A DNA stretch of 64,000 bases from Candidatus Gemmiger excrementigallinarum (GCA_019116445.1 DXBP01000006.1:1-64000), one strand, 5' to 3'; positions 33,581 through 43,211 are shown, numbered from the stretch's first letter. The notes: generated from the sequence alone by a model not told the origin. Numbers and translations: made by a program.

Positions 33581-34870
33581 TCAGGCGGTTGCGCCGTCAT
33601 TCCCAGTTGTCTGGGCGGTACCTGCATCTTGTGCCGGTGTTTCCTGAGGCTGCTCTGTGGCAGCCGGGGCCTGGGTGGCTGTGGGCTCCGGAACCGGGGT
33701 AGGCGTTGCCGGGACCGGGGTAGCAGGGGCGGGGGTTGGGGTAGCCGGGCTCGGCTCCTGGGTCGGCTGTTCTGTCGGAACCGGCGTGGCCGGTTCAGGC
33801 GTGGGTTCCGGGGTTGGCGCTTGTGTCGGGGCTTGCGTGGGCGCCACTGTGGGAACCGGAGTTTCCACTACCTCCTCCTGAGAAGTGGATTCCGAGGAAG
33901 TGGAACTGGCCGACGAAGTGTTTGTAACATTGGACGCAGTGGAAACCGAAACGTCCTTATCCCCGATATGCTTGGCAACATTTTTCACGGTGGGACGATC
34001 ATCCTCCGTGATATAGCTATGGGTGCGCACATACTCAAACAGGGCTTCCATAGCCGCCTTGGTCAGATGGATACCGTCGCTGGATTCCACATAACCGCTC
34101 TTGGCATAGCCCGTGGAAGAATCCTTGAGAACCTCCGCGCTGTTGAGGAACTTCCAGTCGTTTTCCTTGCACATTTCGACAAGGGCCTTATTGTATTCAT
34201 CCACCTGGGTCTGTGTCAGGTTCTGGTTGGAATGTACCTGCCCCAACGGCGGAATGGCGTTGACGATGATATCTACGCTGGGATAGGCTTCTACAATGGT
34301 TTTGATGCCTTCCTCATAGTTTTCTACAAAACTGTCTGCTGAGTAGCTGGGGCTCAGATCGTTGGTACCAAAGGTCAGGATCACGCGCTGGGGCTGCATC
34401 AGGAAAACCGCTTTGGCCATGGTGACGTAGTTGGAATACCCTTGCAGCTGCACACACGCATAAGTCGCCAACGACCGGGCGCTCATGCCCACCGAACCGA
34501 TGGCATTATCATAGCTGCAGTAGTCAAACATACGGTACATACGGGCCGTGTTGCTGTCCCCCAGGAACAGCGTTTCATCCACGTAATCCTGTCCGGCGTC
34601 CTCGCTTTCCTCCAGAATTGTGGAGGAATACTGCGACTGGTCAATGGTATTCTGATCTTTGTCGTAACCACTCTCTGTAACCAGGGAATCGCTCTCCGCA
34701 GAAGAGTCGCCCTCGGCGCTGCCGCTCAGAAGATCACCGCCGCCCACCAGAACAAAGGATATGATCACACTGATCAGCAGCATCAAACTGCACAATCCCA
34801 TCACAAGATACATCTTGCTGCGTATATCCAATGGCTTTTTCGCCGTTGTATTCTTTCTTTTGCCTGCCAT
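33581..34870 (-). CDS. Membrane-anchored SGNH/GDSL hydrolase with Pro/Thr/Glu-rich tail
   Basis: The 429-residue protein has a cytoplasmic Lys-rich start, one helix (YLVMGLCSLMLLISVIISFV), then an extracytoplasmic SGNH domain: TLFLGDSNTARM (catalytic Ser), VILTFGTNDLSP (Asn) and SSDGIHLTKAAM (Asp/His). The last 130 residues are a low-complexity PTPEPTP/ATPVP-type tail that may span the wall. Such enzymes remove acyl groups from surface glycans or lipids; substrate unknown. The DNA for the tail is repetitive (about 33620-33850). Confidence 0.85.
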   Translation of the reverse strand: MAGKRKNTTAKKPLDIRSKMYLVMGLCSLMLLISVIISFVLVGGGDLLSGSAEGDSSAESDSLVTESGYDKDQNTIDQSQYSSTILEESEDAGQDYVDETLFLGDSNTARMYRMFDYCSYDNAIGSVGMSARSLATYACVQLQGYSNYVTMAKAVFLMQPQRVILTFGTNDLSPSYSADSFVENYEEGIKTIVEAYPSVDIIVNAIPPLGQVHSNQNLTQTQVDEYNKALVEMCKENDWKFLNSAEVLKDSSTGYAKSGYVESSDGIHLTKAAMEALFEYVRTHSYITEDDRPTVKNVAKHIGDKDVSVSTASNVTNTSSASSTSSESTSQEEVVETPVPTVAPTQAPTQAPTPEPTPEPATPVPTEQPTQEPSPATPTPAPATPVPATPTPVPEPTATQAPAATEQPQETPAQDAGTAQTTGNDGATA

Positions 34871-34992
34871 TGCGTTTCCTTTCGCGCAAAAAGTTCTGTC
34901 CTACCCAATATTTCTATGCATACAGCAGTTATTGTACACTATTTTTTGTCTGAGCGCCAGTGTTTTCTCAATTTTTACATATTTTAGGCTCA

Positions 34993-35031
34993 AAAAAGCA
35001 GTTTCCCGTCAGGACAGGAAACTGCTTTTTC
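34993..35031 (-). terminator. ECF S-component gene terminator
   Basis: Minus-strand stem AAAAAGCAGTTTCC / GGAAACTGCTTTTT followed by TG, directly after the 35034 stop. Confidence 0.85.
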
Positions 35032-35033
35032 GT

Positions 35034-35681
35034 TTATTCCTTGGGCAGAAGGTGCGCACGCCGCAGCGCCGGTTCCAGCGCCAGATAGAGTGCCACCGCG
35101 CATACTGTGGAGAGCAGCGAATTCACCAGCGTGACACCGCCGGCAATTTTGATGAACACCGAAGCCACTTCCACCGGTTGGCCGAAAATGTAGCGGTCCC
35201 GGAAATACCCGACCAGCGGATCGGTAAAGACATTTACCAACAGACCGCTGAAGGCGCTGGCGGCGACCAGTGCCAGATACCGCGCTTTACCATCGTTTTT
35301 GTGGCGGCGCAGATGCAGAATCCGGTGGGCTGTAACGCCGCAAACCACGCCGATGATAAACTTCAGGATAAACGTTGTAAAGGCGTAGCCCGGATCCCCG
35401 GCGATCACATCGGCCAATGCCAGACCGATGGCACCTGCCAGACCGCCCGAAACGCCGTCCAGCAGCATAGCGGTCAATGCCGTAAAGGTATTGCCGAGGT
35501 GAAACGAAGACCCGCCCGCGAAGGGGATGCGGAAAAATTCATAGGCCACAAAGCTGAGCGCCGCCATGACACCAACAATGCTGATGCGCTGCACCGTAAA
35601 CTCGGTTTTGGTCAGCGCCGCAATAAGCAGCGCCAGCGCTACAGCTCCGAACAGCAACAGCCACATGGTTGCCGTATCCAT
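35034..35681 (-). CDS. ECF transporter S component
   Basis: The 215-residue, six-helix protein contains YEFFRIPFAGGSSFHLGNTF, TALTAMLLDGVSGGLAGAIG and LALADVIAGDPGYAFTTFIL, typical of substrate-binding S components of energy-coupling-factor vitamin transporters. The vitamin cannot be read out; the shared EcfA/A'/T module is not in the window. AAAGGAG precedes the ATG. The roughly 75-nt leader contains a hairpin CAACCG...CGGTTG (about 35709-35735) that I could not match to a known riboswitch. Confidence 0.82.
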   Translation of the reverse strand: MDTATMWLLLFGAVALALLIAALTKTEFTVQRISIVGVMAALSFVAYEFFRIPFAGGSSFHLGNTFTALTAMLLDGVSGGLAGAIGLALADVIAGDPGYAFTTFILKFIIGVVCGVTAHRILHLRRHKNDGKARYLALVAASAFSGLLVNVFTDPLVGYFRDRYIFGQPVEVASVFIKIAGGVTLVNSLLSTVCAVALYLALEPALRRAHLLPKE

Positions 35682-35732
35682 AATGAAACCACTCCTTTAT
35701 GTCTTTTGCAACCGTCCTTGTACCAATGGCGG

Positions 35733-35761
35733 TTGACAAATTCTTTCCTGCAGGGTATGCT
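35733..35761 (+). promoter_or_regulatory. mocR-type gene promoter
   Basis: TTGACA (35733-35738), 17-nt spacer, TATGCT (35756-35761). The ECF gene's own minus-strand TATAAT (35764-35769 area) overlaps this region, so the divergent promoters interleave. Confidence 0.72.
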
Positions 35762-35839
35762 CCTATTATAGCGTTTTCTGGCTCCGGATAAATGCCCAGT
35801 TTTTGATTTTTTTATGGTGCCAGTTTGGAGGGCTTCTTC

Positions 35840-37234
35840 ATGATCGAATTGAAAAACGACGAAAAAGCACCCTTGTACGAGCAGCTTTACACGGCCCTGG
35901 CGGACGAGATCCGAAGCGGTCAGCGAGCCCCCGGAACCGCACTGCCGGGGCGGCGGACGATGGCTGCCCAGTTGGGAGTCAGCATCAACACCGTGGATGC
36001 CGCCTACCAGATGCTGGCTGCCGAGGGTCTGGCCGAAGCACGGCCGCGCAGCGGCTTCTATGTGCAAAAAACCTATGGTATGCTGCACAGCCGCACCGCC
36101 CGGCCCGACGACACGCCTGCAGCCGCCCAAGCCCCGGTCCCTGAGGGAGCACGGTTTGATCTTTCCACCGGCAGCGTGGACACCGCCCTCTTCCCTGCCC
36201 GCAGCTGGGGACGCATCCAACGGGAGCTGCTCTACCAGCGGCCGGAACTGTTACAACGCGGCGAGATGCAGGGCGACGATGCACTGCGAATCCAGATTGC
36301 CCGGTATCTTTCGGCGTATCGCGGCGTAGACTGTACCCCCGAACAGATCGTTGTGGGGGCAGGCAGCGAATATCTGCTGGGCTGCCTGGCCCATCTGTTT
36401 GCCGGCGGGACGGCTGCCGTGGAAAATCCAGGCTATTCCCGTACGCGGGCAGTTTTGCAAAACAACGCCCTGTCCTGCACACTGGTGGACATCGATCAGG
36501 ATGGCCTGTCGGCGGAAGCGTTGGAAAAAAGTGGTGCCAACTTGTGCTATCTGACGCCAAGCCACCACTTCCCCACCGGCGTAACCATGCCTGCCCCGCG
36601 CCGGGCCCAGATTCTGGCCTGGGCAGCCGCCAGGCCCGGGCGCTATATTCTGGAGGATGACTACGACTCGGAATTTCGCTTTGACACCCGCCCTCTGCCC
36701 AGTTTACAGGGCATGGCCGGTCCCGACGGTCCGGTGGTGTATCTGACCACCTTTTCCAAAAGTCTGGCGCCCGGCATCCGCATCGCCTGTATGGTCCTGC
36801 CCCGCCGTCTGCTGGCACAATACCAAAGGGATTTTGCGGTCTATGCCAATACCGTAGGACGGTTTGAGCAGCAGACGTTGGCTGCCTTTATGGCCGGTGG
36901 CTACTTTACAAGGCACCTGGCCCGGATGCGCCTGGTTTACAAGCGGCGTATGGAAGCCTTTGCCACAGCTCTGCGCCGGGAACTGCCCGGCGTTACGCTG
37001 GGCAGCGTACACAGCGGCCTGCATTTTTTACTGACACTGCCCGGTGCCGGCGGCGAAGCAGCCATGGTAGAGGCTGCCGCCCGGGAAGGGGTACGGCTGC
37101 GCGGTCTGCGCGAATACTATCTGGCACGGCCGGAGCTCTGCCCGCCCGATACCGTTGTGGCGGGCTATTCAGCACTGAAAGAGGAGGATATTCCGGCAGT
37201 GGCGGCCGCCCTGGCACGGGCCTGGATCCGCTGA
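35840..37234 (+). CDS. MocR/PdxR family regulator (GntR domain fused to aminotransferase domain)
   Basis: The 464-residue protein starts MIELKNDEKAPLYEQLYTAL and has a GntR winged helix at residues 1-75 (GTALPGRRTMAAQLGVSINT), then a fold-type I aminotransferase domain with YILEDDYDSEFRF and VYLTTFSKSLAPGIRIACMV, where the Lys binds PLP. Such proteins usually sense PLP and control vitamin B6 or amino-acid genes. The divergent ECF S component could be its target, for instance a B6 precursor transporter; this is inference from position only. GGAGGG lies 9 nt before the ATG. Confidence 0.9.
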   Translation: MIELKNDEKAPLYEQLYTALADEIRSGQRAPGTALPGRRTMAAQLGVSINTVDAAYQMLAAEGLAEARPRSGFYVQKTYGMLHSRTARPDDTPAAAQAPVPEGARFDLSTGSVDTALFPARSWGRIQRELLYQRPELLQRGEMQGDDALRIQIARYLSAYRGVDCTPEQIVVGAGSEYLLGCLAHLFAGGTAAVENPGYSRTRAVLQNNALSCTLVDIDQDGLSAEALEKSGANLCYLTPSHHFPTGVTMPAPRRAQILAWAAARPGRYILEDDYDSEFRFDTRPLPSLQGMAGPDGPVVYLTTFSKSLAPGIRIACMVLPRRLLAQYQRDFAVYANTVGRFEQQTLAAFMAGGYFTRHLARMRLVYKRRMEAFATALRRELPGVTLGSVHSGLHFLLTLPGAGGEAAMVEAAAREGVRLRGLREYYLARPELCPPDTVVAGYSALKEEDIPAVAAALARAWIR

Positions 37235-37242
37235 CAGAAGAA

Positions 37243-37273
37243 AAAGAGGGACGACTCTCGTCGTCCCTCTTTG
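37243..37273. terminator. Bidirectional terminator, mocR-type gene / SPFH gene
   Basis: Stem AAAGAGGGACGA / TCGTCCCTCTTT with a 6-nt loop between convergent genes. Confidence 0.8.
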
Positions 37274-37289
37274 CTGTTGCGGGGAATGT

Positions 37290-38189
37290 TTACTTGGCAG
37301 CGGCTCCACCGGAGATTTCCTGGATGGCAGCCACCGTTGCGGCCAGGTTCTGCATATCGCTGGGCACAATGAGTTTGGTTGCCTTGCCGTCGGCCACCTT
37401 TTCCATGGCTTCCATACTGCGCAGGGCCAGGAAATTGTGGTTGGGGTTGGCTTCATTGATCAGACGGATGGCATCGGCCTGGGCTTTCTGCACCGTAAGC
37501 AGCGCCTGGGCTTCACCTTCGGCCTCCCGGATGCGCTGCTGCTTGACGGCTTCTGCGCGCAGGATGGCCGATTCTTTTTCGCCTTCGGCGCGGGTGATGG
37601 CGGCCTGCTTCTCACCTTCTGCCAACAGAATGGAAGCCCGCTTTTCGCGGTCCGCCTTCATCTGTTTTTCCATAGCCTGGCGGATTTCCAGCGGCGGTTC
37701 GATGTTTTTCAGCTCCACGCGGTTCACCTTGATACCCCAGCGGTCGGTGGATTCGTCCAGGCTGGCGGTGATGCGGGTGTTGATGGCATCCCGGCTGGTC
37801 AGGGTTTCGTCCAGGGTCATGGAACCGATGATATCACGCAGGGTCGTGGCAGACAGGTTCTCGATGGCCTGAATGGGGCGATTGACGCCGTAAGCGTACA
37901 GCTTGGCATCAAACACCTGGAAAAACACCACCGTGTCGATCATCATAGTGACGTTATCGCGGGTGATGACCGGCTGAGGCGGGAAATCGGCAGCTTCCTC
38001 CTTGAGGGAAACCTTGCGGGCCACACGCTCCACGAAGGGGGTGCGGATGTGCAGGCCTGCACCCCAGGTGTCTTTGTACACGCCAAGCCACTCAGTCACA
38101 TAGGCATTGGACTGGGGCACAATGACGATGCAGCGCACCAGAATAATCAGGACTACCACCAGAAGAATTGCAAAAATCAGCAGCGGCAT
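37290..38189 (-). CDS. SPFH/band-7 membrane protein (stomatin-like)
   Basis: The 299-residue protein has an N-terminal helix (LLIFAILLVVVLIILVRCIV), the SPFH domain (IVIVPQSNAYVTEWLGVYKD ... PVITRDNVTMMIDTVVFFQV) and an alanine/glutamate-rich coiled coil (ILLAEGEKQAAITRAEGEKE). Such proteins oligomerise into ring cages at membranes and associate with NfeD partners. It lies 28 nt after the nfeD-type gene, the classical pairing. AAAGGAGG precedes the ATG. Confidence 0.92.
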   Translation of the reverse strand: MPLLIFAILLVVVLIILVRCIVIVPQSNAYVTEWLGVYKDTWGAGLHIRTPFVERVARKVSLKEEAADFPPQPVITRDNVTMMIDTVVFFQVFDAKLYAYGVNRPIQAIENLSATTLRDIIGSMTLDETLTSRDAINTRITASLDESTDRWGIKVNRVELKNIEPPLEIRQAMEKQMKADREKRASILLAEGEKQAAITRAEGEKESAILRAEAVKQQRIREAEGEAQALLTVQKAQADAIRLINEANPNHNFLALRSMEAMEKVADGKATKLIVPSDMQNLAATVAAIQEISGGAAAK

Positions 38190-38217
38190 AGGGACCTCCT
38201 TTTCTCTTTTCCAACAA

Positions 38218-38667
38218 TCAGGCGGTGGCTGTTTCCACAGTCACCGGGGATACAATCAGAATCGCACCGTCCACATCCAGTACCCGGCAAGGTGTGCCTT
38301 TGGGCATCGCTGCATCCGCGCGGGCCTGCCAGTCCAGACCATCTACACGTACGCGCCCCAGGTAACCGGGGTTGATATCCACAAGCACGACCCCTTGCTT
38401 GCCGATCGTCAACGGCGAACCGTTGGTGACCGGAGCCTTGCGCTCTTTACGGCGCTTGGCCAGTGTAGGGACCATGAGGATGAGCGCCACCGCCGAAACA
38501 ACGGCAAAAACCGCCGCTTCCACCGACAGGGATTGGGTGAAGAAACTGACGATCAGTGCTGCCGCAGCACCGACGGCAAACCAGATGGAAACCAGCGCTG
38601 TGGTGGATGCTTCCAGCACCACGAACGCGATCACCGCGATAAGCCAGAATAAAGTATCAGGCGACAT
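38218..38667 (-). CDS. NfeD family membrane protein
   Basis: The 149-residue protein has three to four membrane segments (TLFWLIAVIAFVVLEASTTA; WFAVGAAAALIVSFFTQSL; AAVFAVVSAVALILMVPTL) and a C-terminal OB-fold (GKQGVVLVDINPGYLGRVRV). NfeD proteins accompany SPFH proteins in membrane microdomains. It is the first gene of the pair, with a promoter at 38707-38735. Confidence 0.92.
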   Translation of the reverse strand: MSPDTLFWLIAVIAFVVLEASTTALVSIWFAVGAAAALIVSFFTQSLSVEAAVFAVVSAVALILMVPTLAKRRKERKAPVTNGSPLTIGKQGVVLVDINPGYLGRVRVDGLDWQARADAAMPKGTPCRVLDVDGAILIVSPVTVETATA

Positions 38668-38706
38668 AAGACGGAACCTCCTTCCGTGTGTACCATCTTT
38701 GTCAAC

Positions 38707-38735
38707 ACTTTAACATGAGAACCCTGCACTGTCAA
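38707..38735 (-). promoter_or_regulatory. nfeD-SPFH promoter
   Basis: Minus-strand TTGACA (38730-38735), 17-nt spacer, TAAAGT (38707-38712). The rest of 38736-38840 shows no gene. Confidence 0.75.
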
Positions 38736-38840
38736 GATTATGTGATGTAAAATCTGCAAATCACGCGTCAAATTCTGTATAATTTGCACGCATTCTACCA
38801 GATTCGAGAGCGGAACGCCCGATAGCTTACAAATACAAAA

Positions 38841-38873
38841 GGCCTCCGCTGCCAAATTTGGCAGCGAAGGCCG
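38841..38873 (-). terminator. GH13 glycosidase terminator
   Basis: Minus-strand stem GGCCTtCGCTGCC-AAATTT-GGCAGCGgAGGCC followed by TTTTGTATTT. Confidence 0.82.
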
Positions 38874-38885
38874 GAATGTGATCCA

Positions 38886-40736
38886 TCAATAAATTGAAAA
38901 ATACCCTACATGTTCGGGGACGTTATCTTCCACCAAAACCGTAAAGCCACCGGGATTGACTTCCGTAGATTTGCCGAAAGCCGTTTCCGCCAGCAGATGC
39001 GGTCCGCGGTTGAGGATAATCTCCGCCGTCTGGGTCTTGCCCACCCGGCGATAATGCAGCACATCCCCTTCGGCACGCACGATTTCCAGGCGGCCGCCGT
39101 CAAAAGCATCACAGGTCTTGCGCAGCCGGGCCAGATTCCTCATAGGCCCGCGCAGCCGTTCCTCGGTAGAGTTCCAGTCAAAGAAGGCGCGGTTGAAGGG
39201 GTCCCGATACCCCTGCATACCGATTTCGTCGCCATAATACACACAGGGCACACCGGGCAGCGTGAAAATCATTGCATAGCCCAGCAGCAGTTTACGCAGG
39301 CCTTCCTCCACCTTGTTGGGCGAAATACGGCGCCCGCTCTGCCAGAAGCGATCCCGACCGTTGGCCGGTTCCCCGGCAATTGCCGTCAAGGCACGCTCGG
39401 TGTCATGGGTGGAGAGGAAGTTCATCAGGCAGTGCAGCGCCGGCGGCGGATAGTTTTCACAGATGGTCAGGATCTGTTCACTGACCGCCGATACGTCAGC
39501 GCCACGGATATAATCCAGTACCGCGTTGCGGAAGGGATAGTTCATCACCGCATCCAGCCCTTTGCCCCGCAGATAGGTACGGCGCTCGCCAAAAGCCTCT
39601 TTGGTGGTCGCATCCTCCCACACTTCCCCGATCAGGAGCTTGTCCTCCCCGTGGGATTTCACGGCCTGACGAATTTTTTCGATGAAGGAATCCGGCAGTT
39701 CATCAGCCACATCCAACCGGAAGCCGGAAGCCCCCAGGTTCAGCCAGGTGTCGATGACGCCGCCTTTGCCACAGACAAATTCCTCATAGGAGGGCGAATC
39801 CTCCTGGACTTCGGGCAATGTTTCAAAGCCCCACCAGCAGCGGTAGCCGCTGGGATAGCCGGAATCGAAATCATACCAGCTGCGGTAAGGGGAATGGCGG
39901 TCACGGTAAGCACCGCCGGGGCCGTAGCGTCCCTCCCGGTTGAAGTAGACGGAATCCGAGCCGGTATGGCTGAACACACCGTCCAGAATGATGCGGATAC
40001 CTTCCTTTTTGGCAGCGGCACACAGAGCGGCAAAATCCTCGTTGGTACCCAGCAGCGGGTCGGCTTTGAGATAGTCGGCCGTGTTGTAGCGGTGGTTGGC
40101 GTGGGCTTCAAAAATCGGATTCAGATAGATGCAGGTCACACCCAGATCGCGCAGGTACGGCAGTTTTTTCTGGATGCCTGCAAAGTCACCGCCGTAATAG
40201 TCCATGTTGAGGTAGCCGTCATCCTGATCCGTAGGCCAGAAGTAGGGTTCCCCCGTTTTATCTGCCCGGTAGATGCGATCGGCAAAGGGCATGGGCTTGT
40301 TGGGCACGCCTTCGCAGAAGCGATCCGGGAAAATCTGGTACATCGTACCGTTACGGAACCACTCCGGCGTTTTGAAGCCTTTTTCATAAACGGTCAGCTG
40401 CCAGCTGGCGCCGCCGGTCCAGCTGAGCACCCCTTCCCCGCCGTTGCCGCGGTAGATTTTGCGGAAGTCGGTGTACAGGTCAAAATAGTAGAAGTACAGT
40501 CCCGGCGTGGTGGGCGCGATAGAAAAGGTAAAATGATTGACCTGCGGTGTCTGGCCGTCAAAGTTCATCCGGTAATGGACGGGGTCCTCCTTGTCCTTGG
40601 TCAGGACCAGGTGCGGGTCCACATACCCCAGATGTTCCGGCACGGTCAGATGAAAGGTCACTTCCTGCCCGGCTTCGATTGCACCGAACGGTGCCTTGCA
40701 GGCAGGGTCAAAACTGTTGTAGTAGGTATGCACCAT
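38886..40736 (-). CDS. GH13 alpha-glycosidase (neopullulanase/cyclomaltodextrinase type)
   Basis: The 616-residue cytoplasmic enzyme (no signal peptide) has an N-terminal CBM34-like domain (MVHTYYNSFDPACKAPFGAI), then GH13 motifs: GIRIILDGVFSHTGSDSVYF, ASGFRLDVADELPDSF (nucleophile Asp), KLLIGEVWEDA (Glu) and NFLSTHDTERALTA (Asp). Such enzymes open cyclodextrins or trim pullulan and branched maltodextrins. It follows glgP (72-nt gap with a terminator-like hairpin), so it probably degrades phosphorylase limit products. Start: the ATG with GGGGG upstream. Confidence 0.92.
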   Translation of the reverse strand: MVHTYYNSFDPACKAPFGAIEAGQEVTFHLTVPEHLGYVDPHLVLTKDKEDPVHYRMNFDGQTPQVNHFTFSIAPTTPGLYFYYFDLYTDFRKIYRGNGGEGVLSWTGGASWQLTVYEKGFKTPEWFRNGTMYQIFPDRFCEGVPNKPMPFADRIYRADKTGEPYFWPTDQDDGYLNMDYYGGDFAGIQKKLPYLRDLGVTCIYLNPIFEAHANHRYNTADYLKADPLLGTNEDFAALCAAAKKEGIRIILDGVFSHTGSDSVYFNREGRYGPGGAYRDRHSPYRSWYDFDSGYPSGYRCWWGFETLPEVQEDSPSYEEFVCGKGGVIDTWLNLGASGFRLDVADELPDSFIEKIRQAVKSHGEDKLLIGEVWEDATTKEAFGERRTYLRGKGLDAVMNYPFRNAVLDYIRGADVSAVSEQILTICENYPPPALHCLMNFLSTHDTERALTAIAGEPANGRDRFWQSGRRISPNKVEEGLRKLLLGYAMIFTLPGVPCVYYGDEIGMQGYRDPFNRAFFDWNSTEERLRGPMRNLARLRKTCDAFDGGRLEIVRAEGDVLHYRRVGKTQTAEIILNRGPHLLAETAFGKSTEVNPGGFTVLVEDNVPEHVGYFSIY

Positions 40737-40759
40737 ACAAAGCCCCCAGTGTTCAGAGT

Positions 40760-40790
40760 AAAAACTGCCGCGGTCAGACGGCCGCGGCAG
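40760..40790 (-). terminator. Terminator-like hairpin between glgP and GH13 gene
   Basis: Minus-strand stem CTGCCGCGG / CCGCGGCAG (8-nt loop) followed by TTTTTAC. Partial read-through would lower GH13 expression relative to glgP. Confidence 0.78.
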
Positions 40791-40808
40791 CAAAATCACA
40801 CAGGGAAA

Positions 40809-43211
40809 TTATTTGACCGGCGCAGCGCCCCAGATGTCGCGCGCGTAGTCCATGATGGAACGGTCGGCGCTGAAGATGCCCGCATTGGCAATGTTCATCA
40901 GGCTCATGTGGTTCCACTTCTTCTTGTCCTTGTACAGCTGCTGGACAGTCTGCTGGGCACGGCGGTAATCCTTGAAGTCCGCCATAACCATATACGGATC
41001 AGAGTTGCGCAGGTTGTTGGTCACTTCGCTGAAGTTCTCGCCGTTCCAGCCCTTTTCCAGCAGATCCAGCACCGCCATGGCGGTGTTATCGCCGGAGATG
41101 AAGGCGTTGGGATGGTAGCCCATACCCTTGAGGGCATTGACCTCGGGCGTGAGCATACCGAAGATAATCTCATTGTCATGACCGGCCGCATCGGCGATCT
41201 CCACGTTAGCGCCGTCCAGCGTGCCCAGGGTGATGGCACCATTGAGCATGAACTTCATGTTGCCGGTGCCGGAAGCCTCGGTGCCGGCCAGAGAGATCTG
41301 CTCGGACACTTCGGAGGCGGGCATCAGGCGCTCGGACAGGGTGACGCAGTAATCCTCCAGGTACACCACGCGCAGCTTCTCACGCACGGCGGGATCTTCG
41401 TCGATCATCTTGCCCAGCTTGCAGATCATGCGGATCATCTGCTTGGCCATATAGTAACCGGGGGCCGCCTTGGCACCGAAGATATAGGTCTTGGGCGTGA
41501 ATTCGGCGTTGGGGTTGTTCTTCAGGTACAGGTACTCGGCCGCGATGTTCAGCGCGTTCAGGTGCTGGCGCTTGTACTCGTGCATACGCTTGACCTGGCA
41601 GTCAAAGATGGAGTTGGGATCAATGACCTGGCCGGTGGCTTTCTGCAGATAGTTGGCAAACAGGACCTTGTTCTCGTGCTTGACCTGGGCCAGTTTTTCC
41701 AACACGGCAGCATCGTCGGCGTACTTTTCGAACTTCTTCAGTTCGGAGGCGTCGGTCTTGAAGCCGTCGCCGATGGTTTCTTCCAGCAGGTTGGTCAGGC
41801 CCGGGTTGGACGCCAGCAGCCAGCGGCGGTAAGCGATGCCGTTGGTGACGTTCTTGAACGCCTTGGGCTTGAACAGATAGTAGTCGTGGAAGACGCTGTC
41901 CTTGATGATCTCACTGTGCAGCTTGGACACGCCGTTGATGGCATGGCAGACATAGGCACAGATGTTGGCGGTGCGGACCTGGTTATCGCCCAGGATCGCC
42001 ATATAGTTGATCTTGCCGTAATCGCCGGGGAAGGCCTTCTCCAGCTCAATGCGGCAGCGGCGGTCCAGCTCGCAGACGATCTGCCAGATACGGGGCAGCG
42101 TGCTGCGGAAGATATCGGCATTCCACTTCTCCAGCGCCTCACTCATGACGGTGTGGTTGGTGTAGGCAAAGACCTTGCGGCAGATGTCGAAGGCGGTATC
42201 CCAGTCGTAGCTGCACTCGTCCAGCAGAATACGCATCATTTCGGGGATGGCCACCGTGGGGTGGGTATCATTCAGCTGGATGGCCACCTTATCGGGCAGG
42301 TTATCCAGAGTGCCGTACTGGTTCAGATGGTTCTGCAAAATATCGGCGATGGAAGCAGCCGAGAAGAAGTACTGCTGACGCAGACGCAGGATCTTGCCCT
42401 CGGTATGGTTATCGTTGGGGTAGAGGATCTTGGAGATCAGCTCAGCAGAAGCAGACTGGCTGATGGCCGTGTTGTAGTTGCCGGCGTTGAAGCTGCTCAT
42501 GTCAAAGCTGGGTGCCTTGGCCTGCCACAGACGCAGCTTGGAAACACCCTGGCTGCCATAACCGGCCACATACATATCGTTGGGCACAGCAATGACGGAG
42601 TTGTAGTTCTCGTACTTGACGTGGTGGAAGCCGCCCTCCCAGGTTTCGATGGCCTGGCCGTCAAAGCGGATCTCCTGGGCCTGGTCGGGGTGGGACTTGA
42701 TCCACACCTGACCGCCGGGCAGCCAGTTGTCAGCGGTTTCCTGCTGCCAGCCGTCCACGATCTTCTGTTTGAAGATGCCGTACTCATACAGGATGGAGTA
42801 ACCGGTGCCGGGGATGCAGTCGGTAGCCATGCCATCCAGGTAGCAGGCAGCCAGACGGCCCAGACCGCCGTTGCCCAGACCGGCATCCGGCTCACGGTCA
42901 TAGATGGTGTCGATCTTGATATCGGCATCGGCCAGCACGCTCTCCGCGACTTCATTCAGGCCGAGGTTGAACAGGCTCGTGCGCAGGCTGCGGCCCATCA
43001 GGAATTCCATGCAGAGGTAGTACACCTGCTTTTTGCCCTCGCCCAGGACCTTGGACTGGAACCGCTTCTGGCGGTCGGACATGATCTGGCGGGTGATGGA
43101 AGCCAGGCAGCGGTAGATCTGATCGGCAGAGGCAGTGTCCAGAGTGACATTGCATTCGCTCATCAGAGTATCTTTGAGCATCTTCTCAAACTCACGCTTG
43201 GTGTATTTCAA
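40809..43211 (-). CDS. glgP: Glycogen/starch/alpha-glucan phosphorylase
   Basis: GlgP releases glucose-1-phosphate from alpha-1,4 glucans. The product has PDAGLGNGGLGRLAACYLDG, NDTHPTVAIPEMMRILLDEC and the PLP site EASGTGNMKFMLNGAITLGT, with the Lys carrying PLP. TTG at 43211, about 7 nt after AAGGAGAG, is the best start and gives 800 residues, normal for bacterial GlgP; the frame continues to a GTG at 43274 without a ribosome site. It heads a two-gene unit with the GH13 enzyme. Confidence 0.95.
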   Translation of the reverse strand: MKYTKREFEKMLKDTLMSECNVTLDTASADQIYRCLASITRQIMSDRQKRFQSKVLGEGKKQVYYLCMEFLMGRSLRTSLFNLGLNEVAESVLADADIKIDTIYDREPDAGLGNGGLGRLAACYLDGMATDCIPGTGYSILYEYGIFKQKIVDGWQQETADNWLPGGQVWIKSHPDQAQEIRFDGQAIETWEGGFHHVKYENYNSVIAVPNDMYVAGYGSQGVSKLRLWQAKAPSFDMSSFNAGNYNTAISQSASAELISKILYPNDNHTEGKILRLRQQYFFSAASIADILQNHLNQYGTLDNLPDKVAIQLNDTHPTVAIPEMMRILLDECSYDWDTAFDICRKVFAYTNHTVMSEALEKWNADIFRSTLPRIWQIVCELDRRCRIELEKAFPGDYGKINYMAILGDNQVRTANICAYVCHAINGVSKLHSEIIKDSVFHDYYLFKPKAFKNVTNGIAYRRWLLASNPGLTNLLEETIGDGFKTDASELKKFEKYADDAAVLEKLAQVKHENKVLFANYLQKATGQVIDPNSIFDCQVKRMHEYKRQHLNALNIAAEYLYLKNNPNAEFTPKTYIFGAKAAPGYYMAKQMIRMICKLGKMIDEDPAVREKLRVVYLEDYCVTLSERLMPASEVSEQISLAGTEASGTGNMKFMLNGAITLGTLDGANVEIADAAGHDNEIIFGMLTPEVNALKGMGYHPNAFISGDNTAMAVLDLLEKGWNGENFSEVTNNLRNSDPYMVMADFKDYRRAQQTVQQLYKDKKKWNHMSLMNIANAGIFSADRSIMDYARDIWGAAPVK

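Noticed and set aside
33620-33850. Repetitive DNA as a CRISPR or tandem repeat
   Set aside because: The repeats are imperfect Pro-Thr-Glu codons encoding the low-complexity tail of the SGNH hydrolase, without regular spacers.
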